From the NCBI GenBank assembly GCA_030674155.1, contig CM060328.1:33591859-33614358 (forward strand): a stretch of 22,500 bases of DNA, given 5' to 3'. Below the pieces are notes generated by a model. That model saw only the letters and a program-made list of their open reading frames with translations, was not told where the DNA came from and made no database searches. Numbering within the stretch: the first letter of the stretch is position 1; each line of letters begins with the position of its first letter. A program made the translations under genes and the position numbers. This document shows positions 1-9,874 of the stretch, piece after piece. The stretch is from Stramonita haemastoma (lineage: Eukaryota > Mollusca > Gastropoda > Neogastropoda > Muricidae).

Positions 1-60
1 TCCGTCTGCCTTTCTCTTTTCTTTTATTCATTCCTTTCCTTTTTTTCTGTTCTTCTTTCT

Positions 61-208
61 TCCATTTCTCTTTTCATTTTTTCTTTTAAAAATTCATTGA
101 AACCCAGAGAACCACAGACACCACACTGATGTTAACACAATAAAGTAGGCGATAGAGTAGGTGTATTCCAGCTTTTCACAATAGTTTTCTTCTGAGAGTC
201 CTTTCAGT
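61..208 (+). repeat. Decayed copy 0 of the 0.8 kb tandem unit
   Basis: This stretch aligns by eye with the core of the three good units downstream. The CCCAGAGA start is at 103, followed by a diverged form of the CACTGTGGCTAACAGAATGAAG segment and a CACAATAGTTTTCTTCT segment that corresponds to GACAATAGCTTTCTTCT in the other copies. It carries many substitutions and small indels, so it is either the oldest copy or the edge of the array. The distance to the same point in copy 1 is 728 bp, in line with the 772 and 805 bp spacing of the others. Confidence 0.65.
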
Positions 209-785
<577 letters not shown>

Positions 786-1300
786 CATTCCTCATTCCTT
801 CTTCGTTTTCTTTTCATTACTTTCTTATAGCCCAGAGACTCACCGAATCCACACTGTGGCTAACAGAATGAAGCAGGCTATGCGGTACGTTGTGTTTCAG
901 CTCCTGACAATAGCTTTCTTCTCAAACTCATTACTTTTCTGGGTGTTGTTTTTCTTTTTCTTTATGCTTCATCCTCTTTTTTTTTCTTTAGTGTTTTTTT
1001 TTGTTGTTTCCTTTTCTGCCTGCCTGTCTCTCTGTCTGCCTACCTGTCCGTCTGCCTGTTTTAGTTTTATTTATTTATTTATTTGTTTTTCTTTTATATC
1101 GAGGATAATGGAATAAGAACGCGTGTGTTTTTTTGCACCCAGTCCCCGTGTCTCTCTATCTTTCTTCCTCCCTCCCTCCCTCTCTATCTCTCAATCTCTC
1201 TGTTTTCTTGTCTCTCTGTCTCTCTGTCTCTGCTCTGTGACTCCCTGTCTGTCTCTGTCTCTGTCTGTCTGTCCGTCTGTCTGTCTGTCTGTCTTCTCTC
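786..1300 (+). repeat. Tandem unit copy 1, conserved core
   Basis: The core runs from CATTCCTTCTTCGTTTTC through CCCAGAGACTCACCGAATCC (from 831), CTGACAATAGCTTTCTTC, TTTATATCGAGGATAATGG (near 1093) and a CTCCCTGTCTGTCTC end. The same order of blocks recurs in copies 2 and 3 with near identity. A T-rich middle (950-1090) and a CTGCCTGTCTCTCTGTCTGC segment lie inside. No open frame spans the core in all copies, so I treat it as a non-coding satellite-like unit. Confidence 0.9.
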
Positions 1301-1425
1301 TCTTTCTCTTCTTTCTTCTTCTGCTTCTTCTCTCTCATCTTTCTTCTCTCTCTCTGTCTTCTCTTCTCTCTATCTTCTCATGCTCTTCTTCTCTTCTCTC
1401 TTCTTCTCTTCTTTCTCTTCTTTCT

Positions 1426-1465
<40 letters not shown>

Positions 1466-1557
1466 TTTCTTTCTTTCTTTCCATTCTTTCTTTCTTTCTT
1501 TCCTTCTTTCTTTCTTTCTTTCTTTCTTTCTCTTCTTTCTTCTTTCTCTCTTTCTTT
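1301..1557 (+). repeat. Microsatellite spacer between units 1 and 2, CTT/CTTT-rich
   Basis: Irregular TCT and CTT repeats pass into (CTTT)n from about 1428 to 1555, with two CCATT/CCTT interruptions. The spacer differs in motif and length from the other spacers, which shows that the cores are conserved while the spacers expand independently. Confidence 0.93.
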
Positions 1558-2051
1558 CATTTCTCATTCCTTCTTCGTTTTCTTTTCATTACTTTCTTAT
1601 AGCCCAGAGACTCACCGAATCCACACTGTGGCTAACAGAATGAAGCAGGCTATGCGGTACGTTGTGTGTCAGCTCCTGACAATAGCTTTCTTCTCAAACT
1701 CATTACTTTTCTGGGTGTTGTTTTTCTGTTTTCTTTATGCTTCATCCTCTTTTTTTTTTCTTTAGTGTTTTTTTTTTGGTTGTTTCCTTTTCTGCCTGCC
1801 TGTCTCTCTGTCTGCCTACCTGTCTGTCTGCCTGTTTTAGTTTTATTTATTTATCTATTTGTTTGTTCTTTTATATCGAGGATAATGGAATAAGAACGCG
1901 TGTGTTTTTTGCACCCAGTCCCCGTGTCTCTCTATCTTTCTTCCTCCCTCCCTCCCTCTCTATCTCTCAATCTCTCTGTTTTCTTTGTCTTTCTGTCTCT
2001 CTGTCTCGCTCTGTGACTCCCTGTCCTGTCTCTGTCTCTGTCTGTCTGTCC

Positions 2052-2070
<19 letters not shown>
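1558..2070 (+). repeat. Tandem unit copy 2, conserved core
   Basis: Near-identical to copy 1 from CATTCCTTCTTCG to the CTGTCCGTCTG end. The CCCAGAGA point lies at 1603, 772 bp after copy 1. It differs by GTGTGTCAGC where copies 1 and 3 have GTGTTTCAGC, and by small changes in T-run length. The TTTATATCGAGGATAATGG block is near 1870. Confidence 0.9.
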
Positions 2071-2116
<46 letters not shown>

Positions 2117-2237
2117 CTCTCCTCTCTCTCTCTCTCTTTCTCTGTCTGTCTGTCTGTCTGTCTCTCTATCTGTCTCATGCTTTCTCATCTCTCTTTCTTT
2201 CTCTTCTTCTTCTTTCTTTCTTTCTTTCTTTTCTTCT

Positions 2238-2281
<44 letters not shown>

Positions 2282-2284
2282 TCC

Positions 2285-2344
<60 letters not shown>

Positions 2345-2366
2345 CTCTTTCTCTCTTTCTTTCATT
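2071..2366 (+). repeat. Microsatellite spacer between units 2 and 3, (CT)n then (CTTT)n
   Basis: (CT)n with two CCT interruptions at about 2068-2137, CTGT repeats to about 2175, then (CTTT)n from about 2213 to 2360, interrupted once by CCATC near 2282. Confidence 0.95.
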
Positions 2367-2830
2367 TCTCATTCCTTCTTCGTTTTCTTTTCATTACTTT
2401 CTTATAGCCCAAGACTCACCGAATCCACACTGTGCTAACAGAATGAAGCAGGCTATGCGTACGTTGTGTTTCAGCTCCTGACAATAGCTTTCTTCTCAAA
2501 CTCATTACTTTTCTGGGTGTTGTTTTTCTTTTTTCTTTATGCTTCATCCTCTTATTTTTTCTTTGGTGTTTTTTTTGTTTTGTTTCCTTTTCTGCCTGCC
2601 TGTCTATCTGTCTGCCTACCTGTCTGTCTGTCTGCCTGTTTTAGTTTTATTTATTTATTTATTTATTTATTTGTTGTCTTTTATATCGAGGATAATGGAA
2701 TAAGAACGCGTGTGTTTTTTTACACCCAGTCCCCGTGTCTCTCTATCTTTCTTCCTCCTTCCCTCCCTCTCTATCTCTCAATCTCTCTGTTTTCTTTGTC
2801 TCTCTGTGTCTCTGTCACTCTGTCTCTCTC
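2367..2830 (+). repeat. Tandem unit copy 3, conserved core with single-base losses
   Basis: The same core, with its CCCA point at 2408, 805 bp after copy 2. Three single-base losses separate it from copies 1 and 2 within 55 bases: CCCAGAG to CCCAAG, TGTGGC to TGTGC, and GCGGTACG to GCGTACG. The core ends earlier than in copies 1 and 2 and passes into TGTC and CT repeats. The TTTATATCGAGGATAATGG block is at about 2680. Confidence 0.88.
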
Positions 2831-2910
2831 TCTGTCTCTGTGTGTCTGTGTGTCTGTGTGTCTGTGTGTCTGTGTGTCTGTGTGTCTCTGTGTGTGTGGT
2901 GTGTGTGGTG

Positions 2911-2979
<69 letters not shown>

Positions 2980-3165
2980 CTCTTCTCTCTCTCTCTGTCT
3001 CTCTCTCTCTCTGTCTATCCTTTGTCTCTCTCTTGTCTCTCTCTCTCTCTCTGTCTCTATCTCTCTCTGTCTCTCTCTCTGTCTCTCTCTCTTCTGTCTC
3101 TCTCTCTGTCTCTCTCTCTCTCTGTCTCTCTCTCTGTCTCTCTCTCTCTGTGTCTCTCTCTCCTT
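2831..3165 (+). repeat. Compound (CTGTGT)n, (CT)n and CTGTCT repeat
   Basis: CTGTGTGT repeats at about 2838-2910, pure (CT)n at about 2930-2977, then CTCTGTCTCT repeats of slightly varying phase to 3160. All three forward frames are open but low-complexity. Confidence 0.95.
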
Positions 3166-3355
3166 TTATTCCTGCTTTCTTTTTTTCTCTATTTTTTGTT
3201 TTACTTCTTTTTTGTTTTGCACCCACCCACTTTTATTCAATTAATACCCCCAAAGAAACATAGTCTATGCAGTAAGTCTGATTAACTCTTGAAATCAGCT
3301 TTTCTTTGATCGTTTATCATTCTTTTGTTTTTATTCCCTTCCTTTTGGTTTTTTT
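3166..3355. other. Short non-repetitive segment, nothing recognised
   Basis: A T-rich stretch with a small AT-rich centre (about 3235-3320) between two repeat blocks. I see no gene, RNA or mobile-element signature. Confidence 0.5.
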
Positions 3356-3441
3356 TCTTTCTTTGTTCCTTCTTTCTTTCTTTCTTTCTTTGTCTCTTTC
3401 TTTTTTGCTTTCCTCTTCTTTCTTTCTTCTTCTTTCTTTCT

Positions 3442-3489
<48 letters not shown>

Positions 3490-3615
3490 TCCTACTTTGT
3501 CTCTTTCTTTCTCTTTCTTTTGTTCATTCTTTTTTTTCTTTTCGCCACTGTATTTCTCTCTCTCTCTCCTTCTCTCTCTCTCTCCTCTCTCTCTCTTCTC
3601 TCTCTCTCTCTCTCT

Positions 3616-3698
<83 letters not shown>

Positions 3699-3750
3699 TC
3701 TCTTTCTCTCTCTCTTCCTCTCTTCTCTCTCGCTTTTCTTTCTTTAGCTT
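3356..3750 (+). repeat. (CTTT)n followed by (CT)n block
   Basis: CTTT repeats at about 3365-3495 with scattered interruptions, a short T-rich gap, then (CT)n with CCT and TTC interruptions at 3555-3725. This ends the long pyrimidine-rich region that began near position 1. Confidence 0.94.
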
Positions 3751-4150
3751 TGTAACAGCCCCAGAAAAACACACACAAAAAAAACCTTAAGAGGCCACGT
3801 CAAGCCAACATGACTAAGTTTCCTCTCTACAGTACAGTCTGTCTAAACTCAGGACAGTAAGTAATTTTCTTCACAAAAGGGGCTTATCAGGTCATCACTA
3901 TGCTTGACCGCTTTCCAGGACAGTGGTGGTCAGTTGTAAGGACGGACAATGGTACCCATCCTCCCCCCCACCCACCCACCGAGCTTTACTAACCCAGAGA
4001 CCTATGTTGTCCAGTTGGTGGTCATCTTTTCTTTTTATCTCCTCCTGTCTATTATCAGATCTTGTTCTTATTGTGTACACTTTTGGTGGTCGGTGGTACA
4101 GTTGGTTTCATAACACTGGCTTTGCTATTTTTGCAGAAAAAGGGGGGTAT
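3751..4150. other. Unique sequence with a C-run motif
   Basis: Ordinary-complexity sequence. It holds a C-rich run at 3963-3980 (seven C, then ACCC repeats) that gives four G3 runs on the minus strand, a weak quadruplex or i-motif candidate. No open frame here has recognisable protein content. Confidence 0.5.
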
Positions 4151-4270
4151 GGGACTTTGCTGTAGGTTTTTCTGTACTTTTATTTGTAATAGGCTTAGTT
4201 GGATTGCCGTAGGGGGACTTTGCTGTAGGTATTTTGTACTTTTATTTGTAATAGGCTTAGATGGATTGCC
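4151..4270 (+). repeat. 63-bp tandem duplication, two copies
   Basis: GGGACTTTGCTGTAGGT starts at 4151 and again at 4214, and both copies continue through TACTTTTATTTGTAATAGGC to TGGATTGCC. The copies differ mainly in a short T-rich indel and one A/T change, so the duplication is fairly young. It lies just upstream of a SINE. Confidence 0.93.
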
Positions 4271-4301
4271 AGGGATGTCTCTATCCCTCTTTTCTTGTCT
4301 C

Positions 4302-4612
4302 CCTGGTCGGAACGTGTTAGCTCTGTGGTCAGAGCATTCGCTTTTATCCAGGCCAAGGTTAAGCAGCATCGAGCGTGGTTACCAGCTGGATGGGTGACTG
4401 TTTTCGCTCGCCTTGGCTTTAATATGGTCCCCCCCAGTTCACCCAGCTGTAAATGGGTACCTGCCCTATTTAGGGTCAGGAAAGGTAACGCAGCAAGGGA
4501 GAGGGAGGAGATGGGCGCCGCCCTCAACATGCTGGCCCCTTGAGAAGCTGAGGTCTCTGATGCCTCGCTCCCCTAACGACCACACAGGTCATGGGATACC
4601 TGTTCCCTTACC
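4302..4612 (+). mobile_element. SINE family A copy 1 (tRNA-like head plus 5S-like segment)
   Basis: The head has a tRNA box-A-like TAGCTCTGTGG from 4318. A segment at about 4357-4400 follows the middle of metazoan 5S rRNA: GGTTAAGCAGCATCG, then GTGGTTACCAG, then CTGGATGGGTGAC. The body contains CAGCTGTAAATGGGTACCTG, AAGCAGCAAGGGAG, CTGGCCCC, GAAGCTGAGGTCTCTGATGC and a CCCTTACC 3' end. Three more copies in this window share this order, and all are about 304-315 bp once an insert is removed from one of them. I found no clear target-site duplication for this copy. It has no coding capacity, so any movement would depend on a LINE in trans. Confidence 0.88.
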
Positions 4613-4796
4613 AGGTAGGGGGTAAAGTGTCTGGGCTTCTCCTGTGAGTTGTGACATTGCAGGGGGTCTGCCCGCTGGCCTCAGCCGACACTTTCTACTT
4701 CAAAGCAGTGCATTTCATTGTAAAGGTTTCGTGCTAGGTCAAATGGCTAGAACGGTAGTCGTTGGAGGATTTGGGACTGAGGGGGGATTGCTTTGG
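4613..4796. other. Unique spacer, nothing recognised
   Basis: Mixed-composition sequence between the SINE and the CA array. The open frame that crosses it ends in Thr-His repeat and has no recognisable domain. Confidence 0.5.
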
Positions 4797-4824
4797 ACAC
4801 ACACACACACACACACACACACAC

Positions 4825-4865
<41 letters not shown>
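4797..4865 (+). repeat. (CA)n microsatellite
   Basis: About 34 AC units with a single TT interruption near 4825. Confidence 0.97.
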
Positions 4866-4868
<3 letters not shown>

Positions 4869-5640
4869 GCACACGTTAAAACCTCGTTCCACTTATTAGA
4901 AGAGTAGGTCATTGTGTGTCAATGGGAACAGATGACAAAATTGACAAAACTGCATACACACGGGCACTGGATATGAAAAGGCACATAATAACTTATTATA
5001 TTATCCTCGATATAAAAGAATAAAATAAGTGACTGTATTACTGATGTTGTTTTCCCTTCTTGTTTTCTGGGCTTTGGTTCCAGGATGTGTCCTTGTATAG
5101 CATTGTGCTGTTGATTTGAATATTCTATAAGTCTTATCTTTTTTTAGAAAAAAAAGAGAACGATAAAAAAAATAAAGAAATTCAACAATACTAACACTGA
5201 AACAACAAAAGCAGGTAAAAACAAATGTTACGTATGCTCTAAGGATTTTGTTGTTGTTATTGCTGCTGCTGGTGTTAACATTGTTGCTGTATTTCTTGAT
5301 GTGCTGTCTCATCGAGGTTTTTTTTTAATGTATGATTGTAGAAGTTTTTGTTTGTTTGGTGTTTTTGGTTTGTTTTTTTTAATTGTTGTTTTGTTTTGTT
5401 TTTGCTTTTTTTTTGGGGGGGGGAGGGGGCGAGTTGCATATTTTTTCAGCTTATGCTCCACGTAGCACAGCCGCCAAAAATTAAATTCTGAAATGAAGAG
5501 TGACAGCAAGTCAGTTTGTATACATATACCTACTATCATAGTGAACATAATCACTAACGTGGGAAACAATGAATCTGTGCCCCCTGGGAGTTATGGCAAA
5601 CAGTGAAGTTATACAAGACTTCTGGAAATGGGCAATGTTG
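4866..5640. other. AT-rich unique sequence with a 19-bp match to the tandem unit
   Basis: AT-rich, with T and A runs and a T8G9 junction near 5407-5423. At 5000-5018 it carries the exact reverse complement of the CTTTTATATCGAGGATAAT block of the 0.8 kb tandem units. The surrounding 4991-5030 starts ACTTATT and ends AATAAGT, an imperfect palindrome. No gene is recognised. Confidence 0.6.
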
Positions 5641-5924
5641 ACACTTTAAGTTCTGATAAATGCAAGGACATCTATCTATCCCTCCATACCCCCTCCTCAT
5701 CTTCACACCCTCTTTCCCTTCTCTATCTCCTTCCTCCTCTGTCCAAGTCCTTCTATCTATCCCATCTCCCCCTCCTCCTCCTACCTATACACCTTCTGCC
5801 CTTTATAACCCCTCATCCCTCATCCCTTATCCCCCCTCCCTGCACCTATCCTATCCCTCTTTCACTTATCCCCCTTCTCCTCCTCCCTCCCCCTCTCCTC
5901 CCCTCCTCCACAAATACATAGACA
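5641..5924 (+). repeat. C/T-rich low-complexity tract
   Basis: About 260 bases of CCT, CTCC and TATC-rich sequence, strongly pyrimidine on the + strand but without a clean repeat unit. The Pro/Ser/Leu-rich open frames across it are compositional. Confidence 0.8.
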
Positions 5925-6078
5925 CACATACACACACATACACACGCATGCACACATACACACATACATACACACATACATACACACGTACACACACATA
6001 CATACACACATACACACACATACATACACATATACATAAACATATACACACACGCACATACATACACACACATACAAC

Positions 6079-6136
<58 letters not shown>

Positions 6137-6206
6137 CACAACACAACACAACACAACACAACACAACACAACACAACACAACACAACACACACATACACA
6201 CACATT
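5925..6206 (+). repeat. CA / CATA / CAACA compound array
   Basis: Degenerate CACATA repeats at about 5925-6075, near-pure (CA)n at 6078-6134, then about 12 units of the pentamer AACAC at 6131-6190. The pentamer differs from CA by one extra A per unit, so it could have grown from a slippage error in the CA array (inference). Confidence 0.95.
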
Positions 6207-6612
6207 TTTTTACTTTAATGTGGTTCCAGAAAATAAAACAACAAATGTCAAACTGCAGTACGCTATCCTCTCAACAACATCCACAAAAAATAATTATACA
6301 TAACAAATTGCTACCTAAACCACAGTGCTATACAACTGTAACATTGCCGATGCTATTACCAGTTTTTTCTAGCTCTCACACCACGCACCTGCTTTGACTC
6401 ACAATGCAGTGCACGCACAGCTGCTTGGCCTAAAAAAAAAAACAACACACACACACACAAAAAAAACTTAGAATAAGATGAACTACAAAGTGGTAAAACT
6501 TGTAGCCAGTGGGCAATCTGTCACTGTCATTAATGTGTGCAACAATGTTAGCGACACTAACGTGTCCTGGTTTGACTTTAACATTTTCCGTCAGGTTATT
6601 TACACACACGTT
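6207..6612. other. Unique sequence, nothing recognised
   Basis: About 400 bases of AT-leaning, ordinary-complexity sequence with a short A-run and CA stretch near 6433-6467. No gene, RNA or element signature seen. Confidence 0.55.
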
Positions 6613-6673
6613 GTCTCTTCTGTCTGTCTGTCAGTCTGTCAGTGTGTGAATGAGTGAGTGAGTGTGTTTGTGT

Positions 6674-6704
<31 letters not shown>

Positions 6705-6770
6705 GGAGTTTGTGTGTGGGTGGGTGGGGGAGGTGGGGGGTTGTGTGTGTGTGTGTGTGAGTATGGGTAT

Positions 6771-6844
<74 letters not shown>

Positions 6845-6877
6845 TTTGTGTGTTTGTGTTTGTGCATGTGTTTCTGT

Positions 6878-6959
<82 letters not shown>

Positions 6960-7020
6960 TAGTGTTAGTGTAAGTTTGTGTGTGTGTGTGAATGTGTGTA
7001 TGTGTGCGTGCTTGCTTGCA
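6613..7020 (+). repeat. (GT)n array with G-run cluster
   Basis: CTGT and GAGT repeats lead into (GT)n. A run of 19 G lies at 6688-6706, and GGGTGGGTGGGGG plus AGGTGGGGGG follows at 6718-6740. Long GT tracts occupy about 6775-6842 and 6878-6958. The Cys-Val and Thr-His open frames here are repeat translations. Confidence 0.96.
6688..6740 (+). other. G-quadruplex-forming motif
   Basis: G19 followed within 12 bases by G3-T-G3-T-G5-AGGT-G6. This meets the usual four-runs-of-three rule with very short loops. Whether it folds in the cell is unknown. Confidence 0.75.
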
Positions 7021-7260
7021 TGGGAGAGAGAGAGACGCGGAGAATCCCCCCAAAAAAACCCCAAAAACAAATAGAAACAAACACAAACTGACATTAAAAC
7101 AAAATGAAACAAACCAAAAAAAAGAGAGCTAGAGAGATAGCTAGAGACAGAGACAGAGAAACAAAGGTTGAGACAGAGACAGACAGAACAACAGACAGAC
7201 GGACAGACAGACAGAACAGACAAGTCACACAAACAGGCAAGAGAATACAAAACTAGATAG
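7021..7260 (+). repeat. Purine-rich tract with (GACA)n
   Basis: GAGA, then A-rich sequence, then GAGACA and GACA repeats at about 7130-7225. This is one of only two long purine-rich blocks on the + strand. In motif it is the reverse complement of the CTGT blocks elsewhere. Confidence 0.85.
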
Positions 7261-7616
7261 CTATCTGAAGGAAAAAAGCAACAAGGATATCCTCCATTAT
7301 TCTGAGAGGGTTTCCTGTAAGCTCTGGGACGAAGCAAAACATGACATTGTTTCGCTAACTCCAGTACTTGTTGCTTTGATGTATCGTTGCTTGTTGCTAC
7401 CGTTGGGCGTTTCCCAGCTTGACATCTGTAAGGAGACCACCCAGAATATGCACTCTGTGTCTCCCTCAGCACACCTGGGAATCACAGCGCTGGACCGTTA
7501 AGCCCACAGTATTTTGGAAGTCTGCCTGTGGGGCTGTTTTTGAAAATGCCTCGCCCTCTAGGCAGCCATGCTTCGGATTTGGATGTATGTTTTTACTGAT
7601 GGAGTTCAGAGATTGT
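7261..7616. other. Mixed sequence with possible old repeat pieces
   Basis: 7363-7430 resembles 7689-7753 (GTTGGGCG preceded by a Thr/Cys-codon-like TTGTTGCT run), so part of it may belong to the duplicated region downstream. The segment near 7530-7580 (AATGCCTCGCCCTCTAGGCA) looks to me like a piece of a dispersed molluscan repeat, from memory and unverified. The open frame over 7419-7709 has no domain I recognise. Confidence 0.4.
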
Positions 7617-8128
7617 TATGATGCTAGGAGCTTGTTACGGGTAAGACAACCACAACAAAAAATAGTGCTTGTTCCTTGCAAACATTGCCAGTTGTTTGTT
7701 TTGATGTAGTGTTGTTGTTGTAGTTGCTATTGTTGGGCGCTTACCAGTTGTCACTACAGGTTTTAACGGAACACTTATGAAAAGTTTTAGGAAATATGAA
7801 TGCAGACATTTCAACGTGCATTCATTCGGACCGATTGTCTTATCAAAGATGTCACTAAAAGAATAATGTCACGGTATTTCAGTATGGTGCTAAGAAAGCT
7901 TTTCCGCCCGCGCCAAACTTTGATATCTACAACCATAAAAATGGGAATAAAATTAAAAGATAGAGAAAATAGCGCTTGTTCCTTGGAAACATTGCCAGTT
8001 GTCACTACAGGTTTGAACCAAAACACTTATGAAAAGTTTTAGGAAATATGAATGCAGACATTTCAACGTGCATTTATTCGGACCGATTCTATACCAAAGA
8101 TGTAACTAAAACATAATGTCACAGTATA
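7617..8128 (+). repeat. Diverged tandem duplication of about 266 bp
   Basis: Unit 1 starts at TATGATGCTAGG (7617) and unit 2 at TATGGTGCTAAG (7883). Both continue through GCTTGTTCCTTG, AAACATTGCCAGTTG, TCACTACAGGTTT, ACTTATGAAAAGTTTTAGGA and CAGACATTTCAACGTGCAT to AATGTCAC. Unit 1 has about 53 extra bases after GCCAGTTG. The copies differ by many substitutions. Neither unit has a conserved open frame. Confidence 0.9.
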
Positions 8129-8162
8129 AATATGAATTACAGTAGTAGGAGGCAAAAAGACC

Positions 8163-8290
8163 AAAGTTGTAGTAGGCATCCGTCAGTCTCGGAAGACTAT
8201 GGAGTCGCATCCTAGGCTCTAGAGTGCAAAGCCTGGGTAAGTAAGTATGGAGGGCAAGCTGTTAAACACTACCTACACCTGTGTGCATGC
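8163..8290 (+). repeat. Probable dispersed-repeat fragment
   Basis: The stretch GGCATCCGTCAGTCTCGGAA through GAGTCGCATCC and GCAAAGCCTGGGTAAG looks like a dispersed repeat I associate with molluscan genomes. This is recognition from memory and there is no second copy in this window. A search against a repeat library would settle it. Confidence 0.4.
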
Positions 8291-8565
8291 TTTTTATTTT
8301 TATTTTGTTGTCATCCGCTCCTACCTGCACACAATAATGGCCTGCTCTTCCGTAAAAAACGCAACGGGATTTTAACGGGTAATCAAGATGTTCTGCGTGC
8401 GCTCACACACGGGGCATCAGTTTATAGTCTCGTCCGAATGACTTTAACATTCAGTTTGATTTTTTTTCGTTAAACTGGGAAGAAAGTGCGAGGCTGGGAA
8501 TCGAACCCGGAACCTCACGATTTACTTGTTGGCAGACGAACCATCTTAACCATCCTGCCACTTTT
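8291..8565 (-). mobile_element. SINE family B, tRNA-headed, full-length candidate
   Basis: Read on the minus strand, the head starts GTGGCAGGATGG near 8561, with box-A-like TGGTTAAGATGG (8541-8552) and a perfect box-B GGTTCGATTCC (8497-8507). A central segment at 8411-8439 reads TTCGGACGAGACTATAAAC, related to TTCGGATGAGACGATAAAC in family C. A 3' part with GTTAAAATCCCGTTGCG and GGAAGAGCAGGCC follows, then an A-rich tail (AAAATAAAAATAAAAA) at 8291-8306. The acceptor stem does not pair, so this is a SINE head rather than a working tRNA gene. No target-site duplication was found. Confidence 0.82.
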
Positions 8566-9640
8566 CTAGACCAGTAGTACATTGCAAAGCGCATGAACAA
8601 AAGAAATAAGAAATAATTTCTTTTTTTCAAGTCCATAATTATATAGAAAAAATCTTAAGTGAACAATTTGAGAGGTAATGTCTACGTGTGATTAAAACAT
8701 GAAATCGGCAGAGAGATAGATTTCTACGAGCTTAGTTGGAAAATCAGCCACAAGAAATAACGAATTAAGTACAATCGGCATTTGGTTACATAAGCAAGTA
8801 CTTCTAGAGAAAAAAATTCCAAGAATTGAAAATATATGAGAACAGAAATAGAGAAGATCTTTACTTTAACATATCTTTCTGTAGAATTGGAAAAATTATA
8901 CATCAAACCCTTTGAGGTCATATCACAAAGAAGCGAAACGAAGGCAATAAATAAAATCCAATCAGGTAATTTAATAACATTGATAAGCAAATATTTCTTT
9001 AATCTTAAGATAGAAAATCACGCGTTTTACTCCCAAAGTCTCCATTCACCACTTTCCTTCCTGCAGCCACAAAATTTCCTCCCACCCTTTCTCAAAAAGT
9101 ATAATAATTTTTATCAATAAATCCAGCCACAAACCAGTTAGGGTGGGTTTTTTTTCAATCTTTGGTTAAATTGAATAGCACTTTTGTTTGAATTCGCCCA
9201 TATGATAATGGATTGTATAGTTGTTTTTCTTAGCAGGTGTATCTGATAAAAGCTTTTAACGAAAACAAAGTATTTAGTTTGTTGTTGTTGTTTTTTTTTT
9301 TTTTGGGGGGGTTCAGTTGATACACGCGCGCACACGCACGCATGTGTGTACGATTTTATTTAAAGTATCTCCACAAAGTGTGATATTAGACGAACAAAAA
9401 AAAGGGTGGGGTGGAGTCTGGACCATTGTTTGGAGGTGGATGCGCATACATTTTGAATATGAGTGGACAAATAAATGGAAATCAGATGATGATCTACTAT
9501 GAGAGCTATAATTATAAAAGTACTGAATAATACTTTAAGTACAACAAGCAACAACATCAACAAACTTTCATATAAATAGATAATAACAAAAAAATCCACG
9601 CTTGTAACTAACAAATGAAATAACAGAAAAAAACCTCACA
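8566..9640. other. AT-rich unique sequence, no gene recognised
   Basis: About 1.07 kb of AT-rich sequence of ordinary complexity. The longest open frames (94 residues on + at 8836-9120 and 88 residues on - at 8724-8990) overlap each other, are rich in AT-favoured residues and show no motif I know. A short alternating purine-pyrimidine patch (CACGCGCGCACACGCACGCA) lies at about 9322-9342, after a T-then-G homopolymer junction. Confidence 0.55.
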
Positions 9641-9701
<61 letters not shown>

Positions 9702-9824
9702 GTGTGTGCGTGCGTGTGTGTGGGGGGGGGCGGGTTGGGGGTGTGGGGGGGATGGGGGGCTTGCGGGTGTGTGTGTGTGGGGTGTGTGGTGTGTGTGTGT
9801 GTACGTGCGTGCATGTGTGTGTGC

Positions 9825-9874
<50 letters not shown>

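Noticed and set aside
4357..4400. 5S rRNA gene
   Set aside because: Only the internal-control part of 5S is present; the 5' third and 3' end are missing, and the same piece recurs in four SINE copies.
6639..7472. 277-residue minus-strand open frame with a complex N-terminal part
   Set aside because: The front (about 7300-7472) is only modestly protein-like and the rest is CA-repeat translation (Thr-His). No domain or splice signal supports it.
8490..8565. tRNA gene on the minus strand
   Set aside because: Boxes A and B are good, but the acceptor stem does not pair and the head continues into a SINE body with an A-rich tail.
8886..8964. Possible exon between a TTTCTGTAG acceptor-like and a CAG-GTAATT donor-like site
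   Set aside because: Such matches are frequent in AT-rich DNA and the encoded 26 or so residues resemble nothing I recognise.
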